Source: Niallia sp. XMNu-256
Lineage (GTDB): Bacteria; Bacillota; Bacilli; Bacillales; Cytobacillaceae
Direction: 5' to 3'
Assembly (NCBI RefSeq): GCF_036670015.1
Contig: NZ_CP137636.1
Span: 2,148,501 to 2,212,500 of the forward strand
DNA length: 64,000 bases
The position numbers and the translations under genes are program-made. Under the pieces are notes generated by a model, which did not search any database, was not told the DNA's origin, and saw nothing but the letters and a program-made list of their open reading frames with translations. Positions 45,359 through 58,860 of the stretch are shown here, in pieces (position 1 is the first letter of the stretch; every line of letters starts with the position of its first letter).

Positions 45359-45944
45359 AGCCTAACCATTTCACTTTTGGTTCTGTTTTATTTATAATTC
45401 GTTTAATATTTTCCCGATGACGATAAACCACAAATGAGAGTAATAAAAATACGACAATGATCAGAGGGACATCTCGCACAGCAATTGAATAAATAAGTGC
45501 TACCAGTCCAGCAACCATGGATGATAATGAAACATATTTTGTTAAATAAAGAGAAACAAAAAAACCGATAATCATGATGAGAAACATAATTGGTGCATAG
45601 AATAGCAATACTCCACCTGATGTAGCGACGGCTTTGCCCCCTCTAAAACCTGCGAAAATCGGATATGTATGGCCAACAACTGCAAAAATTCCGGCAAGTA
45701 ACGGATGCATTTCAGATTGAAAGAAAAAAGGCAGCGAAGCAGCTAGAGTTCCTTTTAAGATATCAGCGACAGTGACTGTTAGTCCAGCTTTTACGCCTAA
45801 AACGCGAAATGTATTGGTCCCTCCCAGGTTACCACTGCCGTGTTGACGAATATCTATTCCATAGAATCTCTTTCCGATGATAAGTCCTGAAGGGATCGAT
45901 CCAATTAGATAAGCTAGTAAAATAATAATTCCAATTTCAAGCAT
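45357..45944 (-). CDS. plsY: Glycerol-3-phosphate acyltransferase PlsY
   Basis: 195 residues, five to six membrane helices. Transfers an acyl group from acyl-phosphate to glycerol-3-phosphate, the first step of phospholipid synthesis. Motifs: [28 protein letters not shown] (motif 1) and [14 protein letters not shown] (motif 2/3). GAAGGAGAG precedes ATG 45944. Divergent from yneT-parEC, as in B. subtilis. Confidence 0.96.
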   Translation of the reverse strand: MLEIGIIILLAYLIGSIPSGLIIGKRFYGIDIRQHGSGNLGGTNTFRVLGVKAGLTVTVADILKGTLAASLPFFFQSEMHPLLAGIFAVVGHTYPIFAGFRGGKAVATSGGVLLFYAPIMFLIMIIGFFVSLYLTKYVSLSSMVAGLVALIYSIAVRDVPLIIVVFLLLSFVVYRHRENIKRIINKTEPKVKWLG

Positions 45945-46189
45945 TCAAACTCTCCTTCTTCATTTACAAGTCTAATCATTCAATAGAATAAAATCTAATT
46001 TAAAGTTACCATCGATTAGCCTTGTTTTCAATCCTATTTTCTATTGTCAAATCAATAAAAACCTTTACGTTGTTTACTTTTAAAAAATAGACTTATAAAA
46101 GCAAAAGGTTACTTATCATTTCCACAATATGTTAGACTTAAGAAAGTATGGTAACAATAATTCTATATTAAACTAATGGAGGAATTGTA

Positions 46190-46603
46190 ATGGCTATAGA
46201 AAATCCATCAAGAGATGAAATTCGTGATATTTTAAAAAAATCAAAAAGGGTTGCGGTAGTTGGATTAAGTGATAATCCTGAAAGAACCTCTCATATGGTT
46301 TCAAAAGCAATGCAAGATGCAGGGTATGAAATCATCCCAGTAAATCCAAAAGCAGACGAAATCCTTGGTGTAAAGGCTGTAGCTAGTCTAAAAGAAATTG
46401 AGGGACATGTGGACATCGTAAATGTGTTTCGCAGGTCAGAACATTTATTAGATGTGGCTAAAGAGTTTCTTGAAATCGATGCAGATATTTATTGGGCACA
46501 ATCAGGACTTGAAAATGAAGAGGCATATAATTTGTTAAAAGAAAAAGGATATACCGTAATCATGGATCGTTGCATTAAAGTTGAGCATGCATTAACTCGG
46601 TAA
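46190..46603 (+). CDS. yneT: CoA-binding domain protein (YneT-like)
   Basis: 137 residues, a single CoA-binding Rossmann domain: VAVVGLSDNPERTSHMV, IIPVNPKADEILG and a conserved Cys in VIMDRCIKVEHA. The family (YccU in E. coli) binds CoA and has no firmly assigned role. GGAGGAATTG precedes ATG 46190. Confidence 0.9.
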   Translation: MAIENPSRDEIRDILKKSKRVAVVGLSDNPERTSHMVSKAMQDAGYEIIPVNPKADEILGVKAVASLKEIEGHVDIVNVFRRSEHLLDVAKEFLEIDADIYWAQSGLENEEAYNLLKEKGYTVIMDRCIKVEHALTR

Positions 46604-46612
46604 ACACTTTGA

Positions 46613-46648
46613 AGCATGTACCTTATTATAGATACATGCTTTTCATTT
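46613..46648 (+). terminator. Terminator after yneT
   Basis: AGCATGTA pairs with TACATGCT, followed by TTTCATTTT. Confidence 0.75.
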
Positions 46649-46777
46649 TCCTCTCAAAAATAATAAATCTTATCCACAAAACACTTTAGTTAAGAATTGT
46701 TTTTTTCTCCATTTCTTTAAAAACTCGTTTGCCAAATGAAAATAAATCGATACAATAAAACATGAACTCTTTTTATA

Positions 46778-46786
46778 TGGTATGAT
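46778..46786 (+). promoter_or_regulatory. Extended -10 promoter candidate for parEC
   Basis: TGGTATGAT fits the TGnTATAAT form; no good -35. Would give a ~220-nt leader before parE. Confidence 0.4.
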
Positions 46787-46796
46787 AGTATTACAA

Positions 46797-46810
46797 GGAA
46801 CGTTCGTTCT
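46797..46810. promoter_or_regulatory. LexA (SOS) box candidate upstream of parEC
   Basis: GGAACGTTCGTTCT contains the GAAC-N4-GTTC core of the Bacillus LexA site CGAAC-N4-GTTCG; the flanking C and G differ. It lies 11 nt after the -10 candidate, in a position to block transcription. parEC has been reported in the B. subtilis LexA regulon. Confidence 0.5.
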
Positions 46811-47001
46811 GTTATTAAAATTAAAGATAAGAAATCAAGGATCGGTTTAGTTTGTTTAGTTGGTTTTTAAATATTTTAATGTAATTTTTGTCATAAAAAA
46901 GGATTATTCATTTTAATGAAGAATAACATGAAAATTAATAGAGATGATTAACAGACCTACTAAGGGAACAATTCTCAACACATACTTGGTCTTTGTATTG
47001 A

Positions 47002-51431
<4,430 letters not shown>

Positions 51432-51440
51432 GATTCCATG

Positions 51441-51486
51441 AACTCCTTTTGTCTTGTATTAAATACAGACAGAAGGAGTTTTTTGT
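51441..51486 (+). terminator. Terminator after parEC
   Basis: AACTCCTTTTGTC pairs with GACAGAAGGAGTT, followed by TTTTTG. Confidence 0.9.
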
Positions 51487-51561
51487 TCCTACGGGTTACA
51501 TGTTTTTTCCAATCTTGGACAAAATAGAGAGTAAGGTTCAAGAAGGAGGACTGTAATATAG

Positions 51562-52374
51562 ATGAGAAAGGAATTCGGATTAGCCTTTATTGCACTTTTT
51601 TTCCTGTCATTGAATGCGATCACAGGAGCCTATGCAGTCGAAGATAAAGAATACAAAAATAAATTTAATCATGAAAAGGAAATACAAACCCTTATTAAAG
51701 AGGAAGAAGATATATCTGGAGATGGGAAACTAGATCAAATCGAAATAAAAGGGATTCCTTATGATGATGGAAGTGCGTATTTGAGAGAAATTTACCTAGT
51801 CATTACCGGTTCAAATGGTAAGAAAGTTAAAAAGGAATTAGACGGTGGATATGAGCCTACTTTGAAACGGGTGGATTTAAATCATGATGGTATTGATGAT
51901 CTGCTAATCAGCATTCCAACTGGTGGGAGTGGTGGATTATCTAACTTTTTCATATTTTCGTTTAAAGACTTCCAACTAACTGATTTAGGAGGAGGTCCAG
52001 AACCATTAAATATTACAAGTCAGTTTTTGAATAATTATAAGGCTGTCATGACGATTGATAATACCGGAGAAACTTTCACTTTTGATTTAAAAAACAGAAA
52101 AAAGGACTATAACCGTTTAGGCCTGTACACAAGAGGGATGCTTAATGAACCTCGAGAATTAATGGTTGATCCATATAGTACATTAAAACCGATCGTGGTA
52201 AAAGAGAAAGGGGAGACGTTAGGGTTAAAAGCCATTCAGCAAGTCAGCGGTGCTTATCATGCCGATGGAATCGCTTTTGTTGAGTCCACCTGGTACTATG
52301 AAAATGGAAAATGGAATTTAATCCATACGAAGGTAATGAATCGAGATGAAATAAATAAAAAGAGAAAAAAATAA
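51562..52374 (+). CDS. Secreted protein with Asp-rich calcium-loop motifs
   Basis: 270 residues. Signal peptide ~1-25 (FGLAFIALFFLSLNAITGAYAVE). Two Asp-rich loops, DISGDGKLDQIEI and DLNHDGIDDLLI, resemble EF-hand/FG-GAP calcium loops as in VCBS-like repeats. Extracytoplasmic, function not recognised. AAGGAGGACTG precedes ATG 51562. Not seen as part of an operon; its own terminator follows. Confidence 0.8.
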   Translation: MRKEFGLAFIALFFLSLNAITGAYAVEDKEYKNKFNHEKEIQTLIKEEEDISGDGKLDQIEIKGIPYDDGSAYLREIYLVITGSNGKKVKKELDGGYEPTLKRVDLNHDGIDDLLISIPTGGSGGLSNFFIFSFKDFQLTDLGGGPEPLNITSQFLNNYKAVMTIDNTGETFTFDLKNRKKDYNRLGLYTRGMLNEPRELMVDPYSTLKPIVVKEKGETLGLKAIQQVSGAYHADGIAFVESTWYYENGKWNLIHTKVMNRDEINKKRKK

Positions 52375-52388
52375 CATTGTAGAAGTTA

Positions 52389-52427
52389 TGGCGATACAAA
52401 TAAAGGCAGTATCGCCACTTATTTTTA
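52389..52427 (+). terminator. Terminator after the secreted protein gene
   Basis: TGGCGATAC pairs with GTATCGCCA, followed by CTTATTTTTA. Confidence 0.75.
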
Positions 52428-52521
52428 TTTATTTACCATAAATATATTATGTAAACTAAATAAAAATTCGAGTACGGGAACAGGGAACTGCTCACTGACT
52501 ACTCGATTTTTTGCTATTCAC

Positions 52522-53634
52522 TCATAGCTCATCATCATCTGGATCGGGAATGTCCATTTGATCAACAGCTATTTTGAGGTCATCATTTTTAATATGAGTA
52601 TAAATCATCGTTGTTTGAATGGATGAATGACCTAATTGTCTTCTTAACTTAGGAACATCATTAATTTCCGTATGGTATCTAGTAGCAAATGAATGACGTA
52701 ATTTATGGACGGATAATGATGGTTTTCCAAATGCAGTTGCATATTTATTAACTAAATTTTCAATGGAACGTGCGGTTAAGCGTCTAGTTTTTCCTTTTGG
52801 TCCCATAGCTGCAGCTACAAAGAGAGCTTTATTTTGTTTATGGATATCATACCGGGATTCTCGTATCTTTAAGTATTCCTGGAGATCATCCATGGCAACA
52901 GCACTAAAATATACATATTGTTCTTTATTTCCTTTACGAATAACTCGGGCTGAGTTTTTATTATGATCAATATCATCAATATCCAGATTGACAACCTCAG
53001 ATAAACGTAGGCCAGAACCTAAAATTAATGAGATAATCGCCGTATCCCGTTCACGGTTTAGCTGATAAAAATTCCACAGTTTTTTATTATCTTTGACGGT
53101 TTCCCCGTATTCTTCAGCAACAAACCTTCGGAAATTTTCGTATTCATCACCTAATAGGATTTTACCTTCCATTTTATTGGCAATTGTTTCTAGATTTAAA
53201 TTTAACTCATTAAATTCGATTTTTGCCATCACATTTCGGTGAATATAAGGTTCCAGATCACTTGTTTCCGCAATATTTTGCAAGTAATTAAACAGGGACT
53301 TTAATGCCGATAATTTACGATTAACTGTAATATCCTTATTTTTCAGTTCATACTTAAGAGAGTGGAGGAAACCTTCAATTTCTTGAGCTTTTAATGTTTC
53401 CAGATGTGATAAAGGAATATCCTTAATGGCACCTGTATAAAGCTGCTCAGAAATGATCCAGTTAAAAAAGATCTTAAAGTCATGACAATAATTTAATAAT
53501 GAAGCCGCAGAAAGTTTTCGGCGTTTGTGATCAATATATTCTTCGACATACCAAGGTAATTCCTTGAGAATAGTTTGCAATTTTTTATAATGTTGTTGTT
53601 GAGCTTCAGTAGCGATAGAAAACACCCCAAACAT
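52522..53634 (-). CDS. Tyrosine recombinase, XerS-like
   Basis: 370 residues. SAM-like N-terminal core-binding domain (~25-150) then a catalytic domain. The tetrad: Arg in GSGLRLSEVV, Lys in RKGNKEQYVYF, His/Arg in HKLRHSFATRYH, His/Tyr in LGHSSIQTTMIYTH. XerS of streptococci works alone on difSL at the chromosome terminus; Bacillus relatives act in addition to CodV/RipX. No dif-like site was found nearby and no mobile element surrounds it. A chromosome-resolution role is inferred. Confidence 0.85.
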   Translation of the reverse strand: MFGVFSIATEAQQQHYKKLQTILKELPWYVEEYIDHKRRKLSAASLLNYCHDFKIFFNWIISEQLYTGAIKDIPLSHLETLKAQEIEGFLHSLKYELKNKDITVNRKLSALKSLFNYLQNIAETSDLEPYIHRNVMAKIEFNELNLNLETIANKMEGKILLGDEYENFRRFVAEEYGETVKDNKKLWNFYQLNRERDTAIISLILGSGLRLSEVVNLDIDDIDHNKNSARVIRKGNKEQYVYFSAVAMDDLQEYLKIRESRYDIHKQNKALFVAAAMGPKGKTRRLTARSIENLVNKYATAFGKPSLSVHKLRHSFATRYHTEINDVPKLRRQLGHSSIQTTMIYTHIKNDDLKIAVDQMDIPDPDDDEL

Positions 53635-53714
53635 GATTTTTTCATACTTCCATTATAATCCTTTGACATTACTTCGTCAAATTATTATTTTACGCAGTAA
53701 TCTAATAATCATTT

Positions 53715-53738
53715 AAAGAGGAGATTAACCTCTCCTCT
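53715..53738 (-). terminator. Terminator of the enoyl-CoA hydratase gene
   Basis: AGAGGAGAGG folds with TCTCCTCT on the minus strand, followed by TTAAATG; weak U-tract. Confidence 0.5.
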
Positions 53739-53778
53739 CAAGTTGTGAATTATGATCATTCAAAAAATACCTTAAAAT

Positions 53779-54585
53779 TTATTTGCCTGTAAACGCTGCT
53801 GGGTTTCTACCTTCAACAAATGCAGTCATGGCTTCTTTACGATCTTGTGTAGCAAATGCACCGTCATAGCTAGTAGCTTCAATGGTAAGAGCAGATTCCA
53901 GATCGACATTAGCGCCAGTATTTACAGCAATTTTCATCATTCTTAATGCTACTGGAGCTTTTTGAGCTAGTTTATCAGCCCAATTTTTTGCTGTTGTTAA
54001 AATTTCTTTATGTGGAACAACTTTGTTCACAATTTGCAATTCATAAGCTCTATTGGCATCAATAAATTCTCCAAAATACAATAATTCCTTTGCGATGCCT
54101 TGTCCAACTACTTTTTGAATTCGTTGAGTACCACCGCCACCAGGAATAACAGCTAAATTGATTTCAGGAAAAGCAAATTGAGCTTGTGCGGATGCAATTC
54201 GCAAATCACATGATAGGGCTAATTCTAAGCCGCCTCCTCTTGCTACTCCATTGATTGCAGCAATTACTGGTTTGTTAAGGTTCTCAATTTTTGAAAACGC
54301 TTCTCGGGTGATCTTGGTTAAATCCATCATTCCAACTGTGTCTAAGTCCACCATTTCATTAATATCGGCACCAGCGACAAAGGACTCGTCCCCTGCTCCA
54401 GTTAAAACGATAGCATGAACATCTCTATTCTGTTCCAATTCACTAAATAATTGATTTAATTCCAAGTAAACATCTGTATTTAATTTATTTCCAGGCTCAT
54501 GATCAATGGTTACAACGGCTACTTTGTTCTCAATCTCACAAAGTAAGTATTGATAATTTGTTGTTTTTGTTAAATGATTTGACAT
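53779..54585 (-). CDS. Enoyl-CoA hydratase/isomerase family protein
   Basis: 268 residues, crotonase fold. The oxyanion-hole parts are GAGDESFVAGADINEM and GVARGGGLELALSCD. Both Glu of the hydratase pair are kept, in LELALSCD and FAFPEINLAVIPGGGG. Hydrates 2-enoyl-CoA in fatty acid or aromatic-acid catabolism. GGGAGAGGGA precedes ATG 54585. No other beta-oxidation gene is near, so the pathway is unknown. Confidence 0.88.
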   Translation of the reverse strand: MSNHLTKTTNYQYLLCEIENKVAVVTIDHEPGNKLNTDVYLELNQLFSELEQNRDVHAIVLTGAGDESFVAGADINEMVDLDTVGMMDLTKITREAFSKIENLNKPVIAAINGVARGGGLELALSCDLRIASAQAQFAFPEINLAVIPGGGGTQRIQKVVGQGIAKELLYFGEFIDANRAYELQIVNKVVPHKEILTTAKNWADKLAQKAPVALRMMKIAVNTGANVDLESALTIEATSYDGAFATQDRKEAMTAFVEGRNPAAFTGK

Positions 54586-54803
54586 GATAATCCCTCTCCC
54601 TTTTGTGAATATAATAATTATTTAGAAATTACATACTTATCATAACAATGTTGAATCCATTTCGTAAATAAATTAGTATTTCCCTTTCCTATTTTCATTG
54701 GTCTAAAACGTTGGGTCACTCAATATCTTATAAAAAGTTCATTATTATCTTCAAATATGACTTTGCTTTGCCATTTAACAATGGAATAAAGGAGTGACCA
54801 ATC

Positions 54804-55019
54804 GTGGTTTTTGTACATTTTTTAGAAAACAATACAAAAGTATTAACCCAATTATTACAAACCGTTCCCTCCGTTGATGAGAGTATTAAAATAAAGGGTC
54901 GAAAGGGCAAAGTAACTAAAGTGGAACCTATCACGGAAAGTGTTATTCATGTCCATGTGCTTTATGATCCAATCATTAAAAAGCAGCCATTGGCAGATAC
55001 TAAAAAGAAAAAAAGATAA
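54804..55019 (+). CDS. Conserved small basic protein
   Basis: 71 residues from GTG 54804 behind AAGGAGTG. Sequence (VFVHFLENNTKVLTQLLQTV...) suggests a beta-rich domain with a Lys-rich tail (LADTKKKKR). Function not recognised. Ends with a terminator within a few bases. Confidence 0.7.
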   Translation: MVFVHFLENNTKVLTQLLQTVPSVDESIKIKGRKGKVTKVEPITESVIHVHVLYDPIIKKQPLADTKKKKR

Positions 55020-55051
55020 AAAAAGAAACTCTCCTTTGAGTTTCTTTTTTT
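55019..55051 (+). terminator. Terminator after the small basic protein gene
   Basis: AAGAAACTC pairs with GAGTTTCTT, followed by TTTT; the A-run before it also makes it usable for the minus strand. Confidence 0.85.
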
Positions 55052-55059
55052 AAGTTATA

Positions 55060-55236
55060 CTATTGCTTTTTTGATTTTAATTGTTTTTTAATAAACTGGT
55101 CCCGTTCTCCCCCATCTGATAACTCTTCAGAAAAAGCATGCTCCTCTCCTTCTTTGTTTCCTATCAAATTTGAGGTTTTGATCGTCTCTGCAGAAAGATT
55201 ATTATTTGGTGCAGCTTGTTTATTCCAATCACCCAT
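55060..55236 (-). CDS. Small hydrophilic protein, 58 aa
   Basis: MGDWNKQAAPNNNLSAETIK..., tail GERDQFIKKQLKSKKQ. Low-complexity, soluble; resembles the short hydrophilic proteins common in Bacillus spores but was not matched to a family. Repeat copy E lies immediately upstream. The ribosome site is weak (GGGAG 13 nt, AGGA adjacent). Confidence 0.55.
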   Translation of the reverse strand: MGDWNKQAAPNNNLSAETIKTSNLIGNKEGEEHAFSEELSDGGERDQFIKKQLKSKKQ

Positions 55237-55266
55237 TCCTAATTTTCAACTCCCTATTAATAATAA

Positions 55267-55457
55267 TTATCAGGCTTAACTGCCGGGTAGGACCCCGCTC
55301 CTAGACTCTAAGAAGTAGGTCGGGGATCTGCTCATAAAGATCCGAAAGTTGAACACAGACTAAGTACACTACGGAATCGTCGGCATGACTAGCATGTTAT
55401 AGCCTAAGGCTTTCCATTAAGATAAAAGAAGCCACTACTAATGGTAGCTTCACTTTA
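55267..55457 (-). repeat. Structured intergenic repeat, copy E
   Basis: Reads TAAAGTGAAGCTACCATTA... on the minus strand, starting on the TAA stop codon of the DUF1292 gene. It shares GGAAAGCCTTAGGC with copy A and TTAGTCTG-TTCAACTTTCGGA with D. Its 3' stem pairs AGATCCCCG with CGGGGTCCT, followed by CGGCAGTTAAGCCTGATAA. Ends ~30 nt before the next gene. Confidence 0.77.
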
Positions 55458-55709
55458 TTCCGCTGGTGATGCTTCTACCGCAATTTGATAAGCATCTAAA
55501 ATGGATTCCTTCTCTATTTGTTCAGAAATTTGAACGAGTTGCTGACCTGTCTCATCCTCAATTACCATCATTAAGGTCGTTTGATCACCAGATCTTAATA
55601 AAGCATAAGATTTTCCTTCCATTTCAAACAGGGCCTCCACCTCAAAAGAAAGTTGCTCCCCGTTTTCATCTTCAATTGTTATCAGATCACGAAGCGAATC
55701 ACTTTGCAT
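55455..55709 (-). CDS. DUF1292-type protein (UPF0473/YrzB-like)
   Basis: 84 residues from ATG 55709, GGGAGAG upstream. ITIEDENGEQLSFEVEALFEMEGKSYALLR and MVIEDETGQQLVQI follow the DUF1292 pattern. Cytosolic, unknown function; its usual partners (holliday resolvase YrrK, MutS2-type genes) are not here, so this may be a paralogue. Confidence 0.8.
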   Translation of the reverse strand: MQSDSLRDLITIEDENGEQLSFEVEALFEMEGKSYALLRSGDQTTLMMVIEDETGQQLVQISEQIEKESILDAYQIAVEASPAE

Positions 55710-55970
55710 CAAACTCTCCCTTTCGAAATTAAAATGATTTTTATGACATTAGATTTCCCAGTATGGTCTCTTACCATTCTTTTAGTTAGTCTTTATACTG
55801 TTTCTATATATGATGTCTTTTTTTCGGATTTGTCTTATAAAGAGATTGTTCAACTATAGAACATGAATTTAAAACACATTTATGGAAATTGTTCATGTTG
55901 TTTTATTCGTTAATTTTGCGGTTGAAGGTTCTGATCTATATAGATTCCAATTTAACAATTTTTCACTGTC

Positions 55971-56202
55971 GGACTTATGCAAACATGGGCAAGTGTTGAG
56001 CATGGAATGTGGTACGCCCGTTCCGCAGAATTCTTGAAAAAAGACACGATTCAAACGTTTGTTTGCTTAAGGACGATTGGTGATACCATTTTTCGGAATT
56101 GGTGCGCTTGCGCTAGGTTGGTTCATGTTAGGGTTAAAAACAGGCTGGTCTATTGAGGATAACTCCAACAAAATTGAGAAAACAATTGGAAAGAATTCAT
56201 AA
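55971..56202 (+). pseudogene. Remnant of a nitric oxide reductase large subunit (norB/qNOR) 3' end
   Basis: GLMQTWASVEHGMWYARSAEF, then TIQTFVCLRTIGDTI, and after a frame change near 56092 PFFGIGALALGWFMLGLKTGW to a TAA at 56200. This matches the last membrane helices of respiratory NO reductases. Only ~75 residues are left and the frame is broken; the 5' part is absent. Confidence 0.72.
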
Positions 56203-56203
56203 A

Positions 56204-56246
56204 AACAACAAAAACATCTGTGAACAGAACAGATGTTTTTGTTGTT
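56204..56246. terminator. Bidirectional terminator
   Basis: AACAACAAAAACATCTGT pairs with ACAGATGTTTTTGTTGTT; T-tract on both strands. Confidence 0.9.
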
Positions 56247-56249
56247 AAA

Positions 56250-56486
56250 TTAAGCGTATTTAATTCCTGCTTTTTTAATATTATTAATATCGCTTGAGCT
56301 GCATGGGGTAACAGCATAAGTCATTTCACAGTTAGGACAATTCATAATAACGGTCTCTAAAGTGAAAACTTCTCCGCAACCACAGTTAATCATGTGAGCA
56401 ACAGATGGTGCAAAGTCTTCCTTCCCTTTGCTTTTTACATGATCAACAACCGCTTTACCATCTTTTAAATTTGAACAACCACACAT
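56250..56486 (-). CDS. Cys-rich small protein with zinc-ribbon-like pairs
   Basis: 78 residues. Cys in MCGCSN, INCGCGEVF, NCPNCEMTY and PCSSS; the CGCG...CPNC pairs look like a rubredoxin or zinc-ribbon knuckle. Probably binds metal; function unrecognised. GGAGGTTTTC precedes ATG 56486. Next to the norB remnant, but no functional link is shown. Confidence 0.75.
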   Translation of the reverse strand: MCGCSNLKDGKAVVDHVKSKGKEDFAPSVAHMINCGCGEVFTLETVIMNCPNCEMTYAVTPCSSSDINNIKKAGIKYA

Positions 56487-56597
56487 TTGAAAACCTCCAT
56501 GTCATTTTACAAAAATACTTTTTCATAGTTTTAAATTAACATAGAAGTAAGGAGATTGAAGTAACATTAATCACATGTATAAAGTAACTTTCTCTCT

Positions 56598-57563
56598 TTA
56601 ACCAGCCTTTGTTTTAGATAAAAGTTCGGAAGAGTTTTTTACTTTTTTATTATAATTCATAATAATAATTCCGAAAGCTACTAGAGCAATTGCAACGACA
56701 ATTGACAGGTTAAGTCTTTCTCCAGGAACGAGCAAGGCAGATAATAATGCGCCAAAAACAGGTGTTAAGAAGTTATAAATACTCACTTTTCCTGCTTTAT
56801 TATATTTTAGGATCGTTGTCCATAAAGCAAAGGCAACTGCGGAAAGAAACGCTGCATAAATCAGTAATCCCCAGCCAAAGGGAGTGAATGTAATCGCATC
56901 TTCATTTAACTGAGGAACGCCTATAAGCAAAAGCAATAAGGCTCCAATAGTTAGCTGCCACCCCGTCAAAGTTACTGGATGAATGTCAGTCGCAAGTTCT
57001 TTAGCCATGATGGTTGTGATTGCAGTCGTTAGTCCAGCTAAAATCATAAAACCTTCACCAGTAAAATGAAACTGAAATTGGAAGGTTTGTCCCCAATTGG
57101 CCAAAATAATTCCAGCAAATCCGGTCAATATCCCTATTCCCTTCTTCCAATCCAAATGATCATTCTTATAGTAATAATGGGCTAAAATAACAGCGAGAAA
57201 TGTGCCACTTGAAGTTAAAAGAGCACCTTGCATTCCGGATACTTTGGCTAATCCAATATAAAAGAAGTAATATTGCAAAGAGGTTTGGATCAACCCGAAC
57301 AAAATAATGATCATAATTTGAGAACGTTTTATGACTAATTTCTTTCTATTCGTAAGGAATAAAAAAATCAATAGGATAAGTCCTGCCAATAGGAAACGAA
57401 TTCCCGCAAATACGATTTGGGCGATTGAGTCATCAGCAGCTATCCTTAACTCAAGATTGCTAATCTTTAATACTGGAAATGCACTGCCCCATAAGAAGGC
57501 ACAAATAGCGGCAAAGCCAATAACTGCCCATTTATTTTGAAAAATGCTTTTCAATTTTGACAT
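56598..57563 (-). CDS. EamA/DMT-superfamily transporter
   Basis: 321 residues, ten membrane helices in two EamA repeats (WGSAFPVLKI...GIRFLLAGLILL; LLTSSGTFLAVILAHY; GLLIYAAFLSAVAFALWTTILKYN...PVFGALLSALLVPGE). Metabolite or drug exporter. ATG 57563 lies directly on GGGAG; an in-frame TTG at 57554 has the better 9-nt spacing and may be the true start. Substrate unknown. Confidence 0.88.
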   Translation of the reverse strand: MSKLKSIFQNKWAVIGFAAICAFLWGSAFPVLKISNLELRIAADDSIAQIVFAGIRFLLAGLILLIFLFLTNRKKLVIKRSQIMIIILFGLIQTSLQYYFFYIGLAKVSGMQGALLTSSGTFLAVILAHYYYKNDHLDWKKGIGILTGFAGIILANWGQTFQFQFHFTGEGFMILAGLTTAITTIMAKELATDIHPVTLTGWQLTIGALLLLLIGVPQLNEDAITFTPFGWGLLIYAAFLSAVAFALWTTILKYNKAGKVSIYNFLTPVFGALLSALLVPGERLNLSIVVAIALVAFGIIIMNYNKKVKNSSELLSKTKAG

Positions 57564-57644
57564 CTCCCAATCTATAACAATTTAAATGTAACAACAAATA
57601 ATCTTAACATATTAATAGATCGGGTTGAAGTCTATCTTTAAGAC

Positions 57645-57679
57645 AAAAAAGACTGATTAACAACGATCAGTCTTTTTTG
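57645..57679 (-). terminator. Terminator of serA
   Basis: AAAAGACTGATC folds with GATCAGTCTTTT; T-run on the minus strand. Confidence 0.88.
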
Positions 57680-57684
57680 AATGG

Positions 57685-58860
57685 TTATATAATTCGAACT
57701 GAAACCATCCCAGTAATTTGTTTGATTTTTTCTTCTAAGATTGGGGCTAGATCTCCATTAAACTGGTTATCAATATCAATTATTGTATAAGCATATTCGC
57801 CCCTGCTTCGATTAATCATATCTGCAATATTTAAGTGATATTTAGAAAGAACGGAAGTGATTTGTCCAACCATATTAGGTACATTTTTATGATAAGCTGT
57901 GACGCGACGCTTTCCAGTATATGGCAAGGAAGCGTTTGGGAAATTAACGGAATTTATAATATTCCCTGTTTCTAGGTACTCTTTAATTTGTCTAGATGCC
58001 ATAATTGCGCAATTTTCTTCTGATTCCCTCGTAGAAGCACCAAGATGGGGTATCGCAATTGCATTTTTCATTTTTAAAATTTTTTCATTCGGAAAATCAG
58101 TAATATACTTGCCAACTTTGCCAATCTCAAGCGCAACGGCCATATCTAATTCATTCACTAATTCACCACGAGAGAAATTGAAAATATGAACTCCATCCTT
58201 CATGATTCTAAAAGACTGATCGTTAAACATTCCTTTTGTATCATCTGTTAATGGTACATGTACAGTAATATAATCACTATTTACATAAAGCTGCTCTAAA
58301 TTAAATGCTCTTTGCACATTCCGAGATAAATTCCATGCGGTATCGACTGAAATGAATGGATCGAATCCAATGACATCCATATCCAAGTTCAAAGCATCAT
58401 TTGCAACTCGAGCGCCAATAGCTCCTAAGCCGATAACCCCAAGTGTTTTTCCTTTTATTTCATTCCCAACAAATTGCTTCTTTCCAGCTTCCACTAATTT
58501 GGGGATTTCGTTCCCTTTATTTGCAAGTGATTTTGTCCAAGCAACTCCAGCAAATAAGTTTCGTGAAGAGGCCATAAGTGTAGTTAGAACAAGTTCTTTT
58601 ACAGCATTGGCATTGGCACCAGGAGTGTTAAACACAACAATTCCACGTTCTGTACAAGCATGAACAGGAATGTTATTTACACCAGCACCCGCTCTTGCAA
58701 TCGCCTTAATGGTTGGTGCAATTTCCATATCATGCATATTAAAACTACGAAGAACAATGGCATCTACTTTTTCACTGACATTATCAATTTTGTAATGATT
58801 AGTATTAAATACATCTAAGCCGCATTTTGCAATGTTATTTAAGGTTTTTATGATAAACAC
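57685..58860 (-). CDS. serA: D-3-phosphoglycerate dehydrogenase SerA (with ACT domain)
   Basis: 391 residues, the short SerA form. NAD-binding motif GVIGLGAIGARVANDAL and the catalytic triad in FSRGELVNE (Arg), DFPNEKIL (Glu) and PHLGASTRESEENC (His). A C-terminal ACT domain follows (MVGQITSVLSKYHLNIADM). Oxidises 3-phosphoglycerate in the first step of serine synthesis. Start GTG 58860 follows AAGGGGAGAG. serC is not beside it. Confidence 0.9.
   Translation of the reverse strand: MFIIKTLNNIAKCGLDVFNTNHYKIDNVSEKVDAIVLRSFNMHDMEIAPTIKAIARAGAGVNNIPVHACTERGIVVFNTPGANANAVKELVLTTLMASSRNLFAGVAWTKSLANKGNEIPKLVEAGKKQFVGNEIKGKTLGVIGLGAIGARVANDALNLDMDVIGFDPFISVDTAWNLSRNVQRAFNLEQLYVNSDYITVHVPLTDDTKGMFNDQSFRIMKDGVHIFNFSRGELVNELDMAVALEIGKVGKYITDFPNEKILKMKNAIAIPHLGASTRESEENCAIMASRQIKEYLETGNIINSVNFPNASLPYTGKRRVTAYHKNVPNMVGQITSVLSKYHLNIADMINRSRGEYAYTIIDIDNQFNGDLAPILEEKIKQITGMVSVRII

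Noticed and set aside
55731-55859. 41-aa hydrophobic frame before the norB remnant
   Set aside because: Only an ATG with no ribosome site; a short hydrophobic frame in AT-rich DNA is expected by chance.
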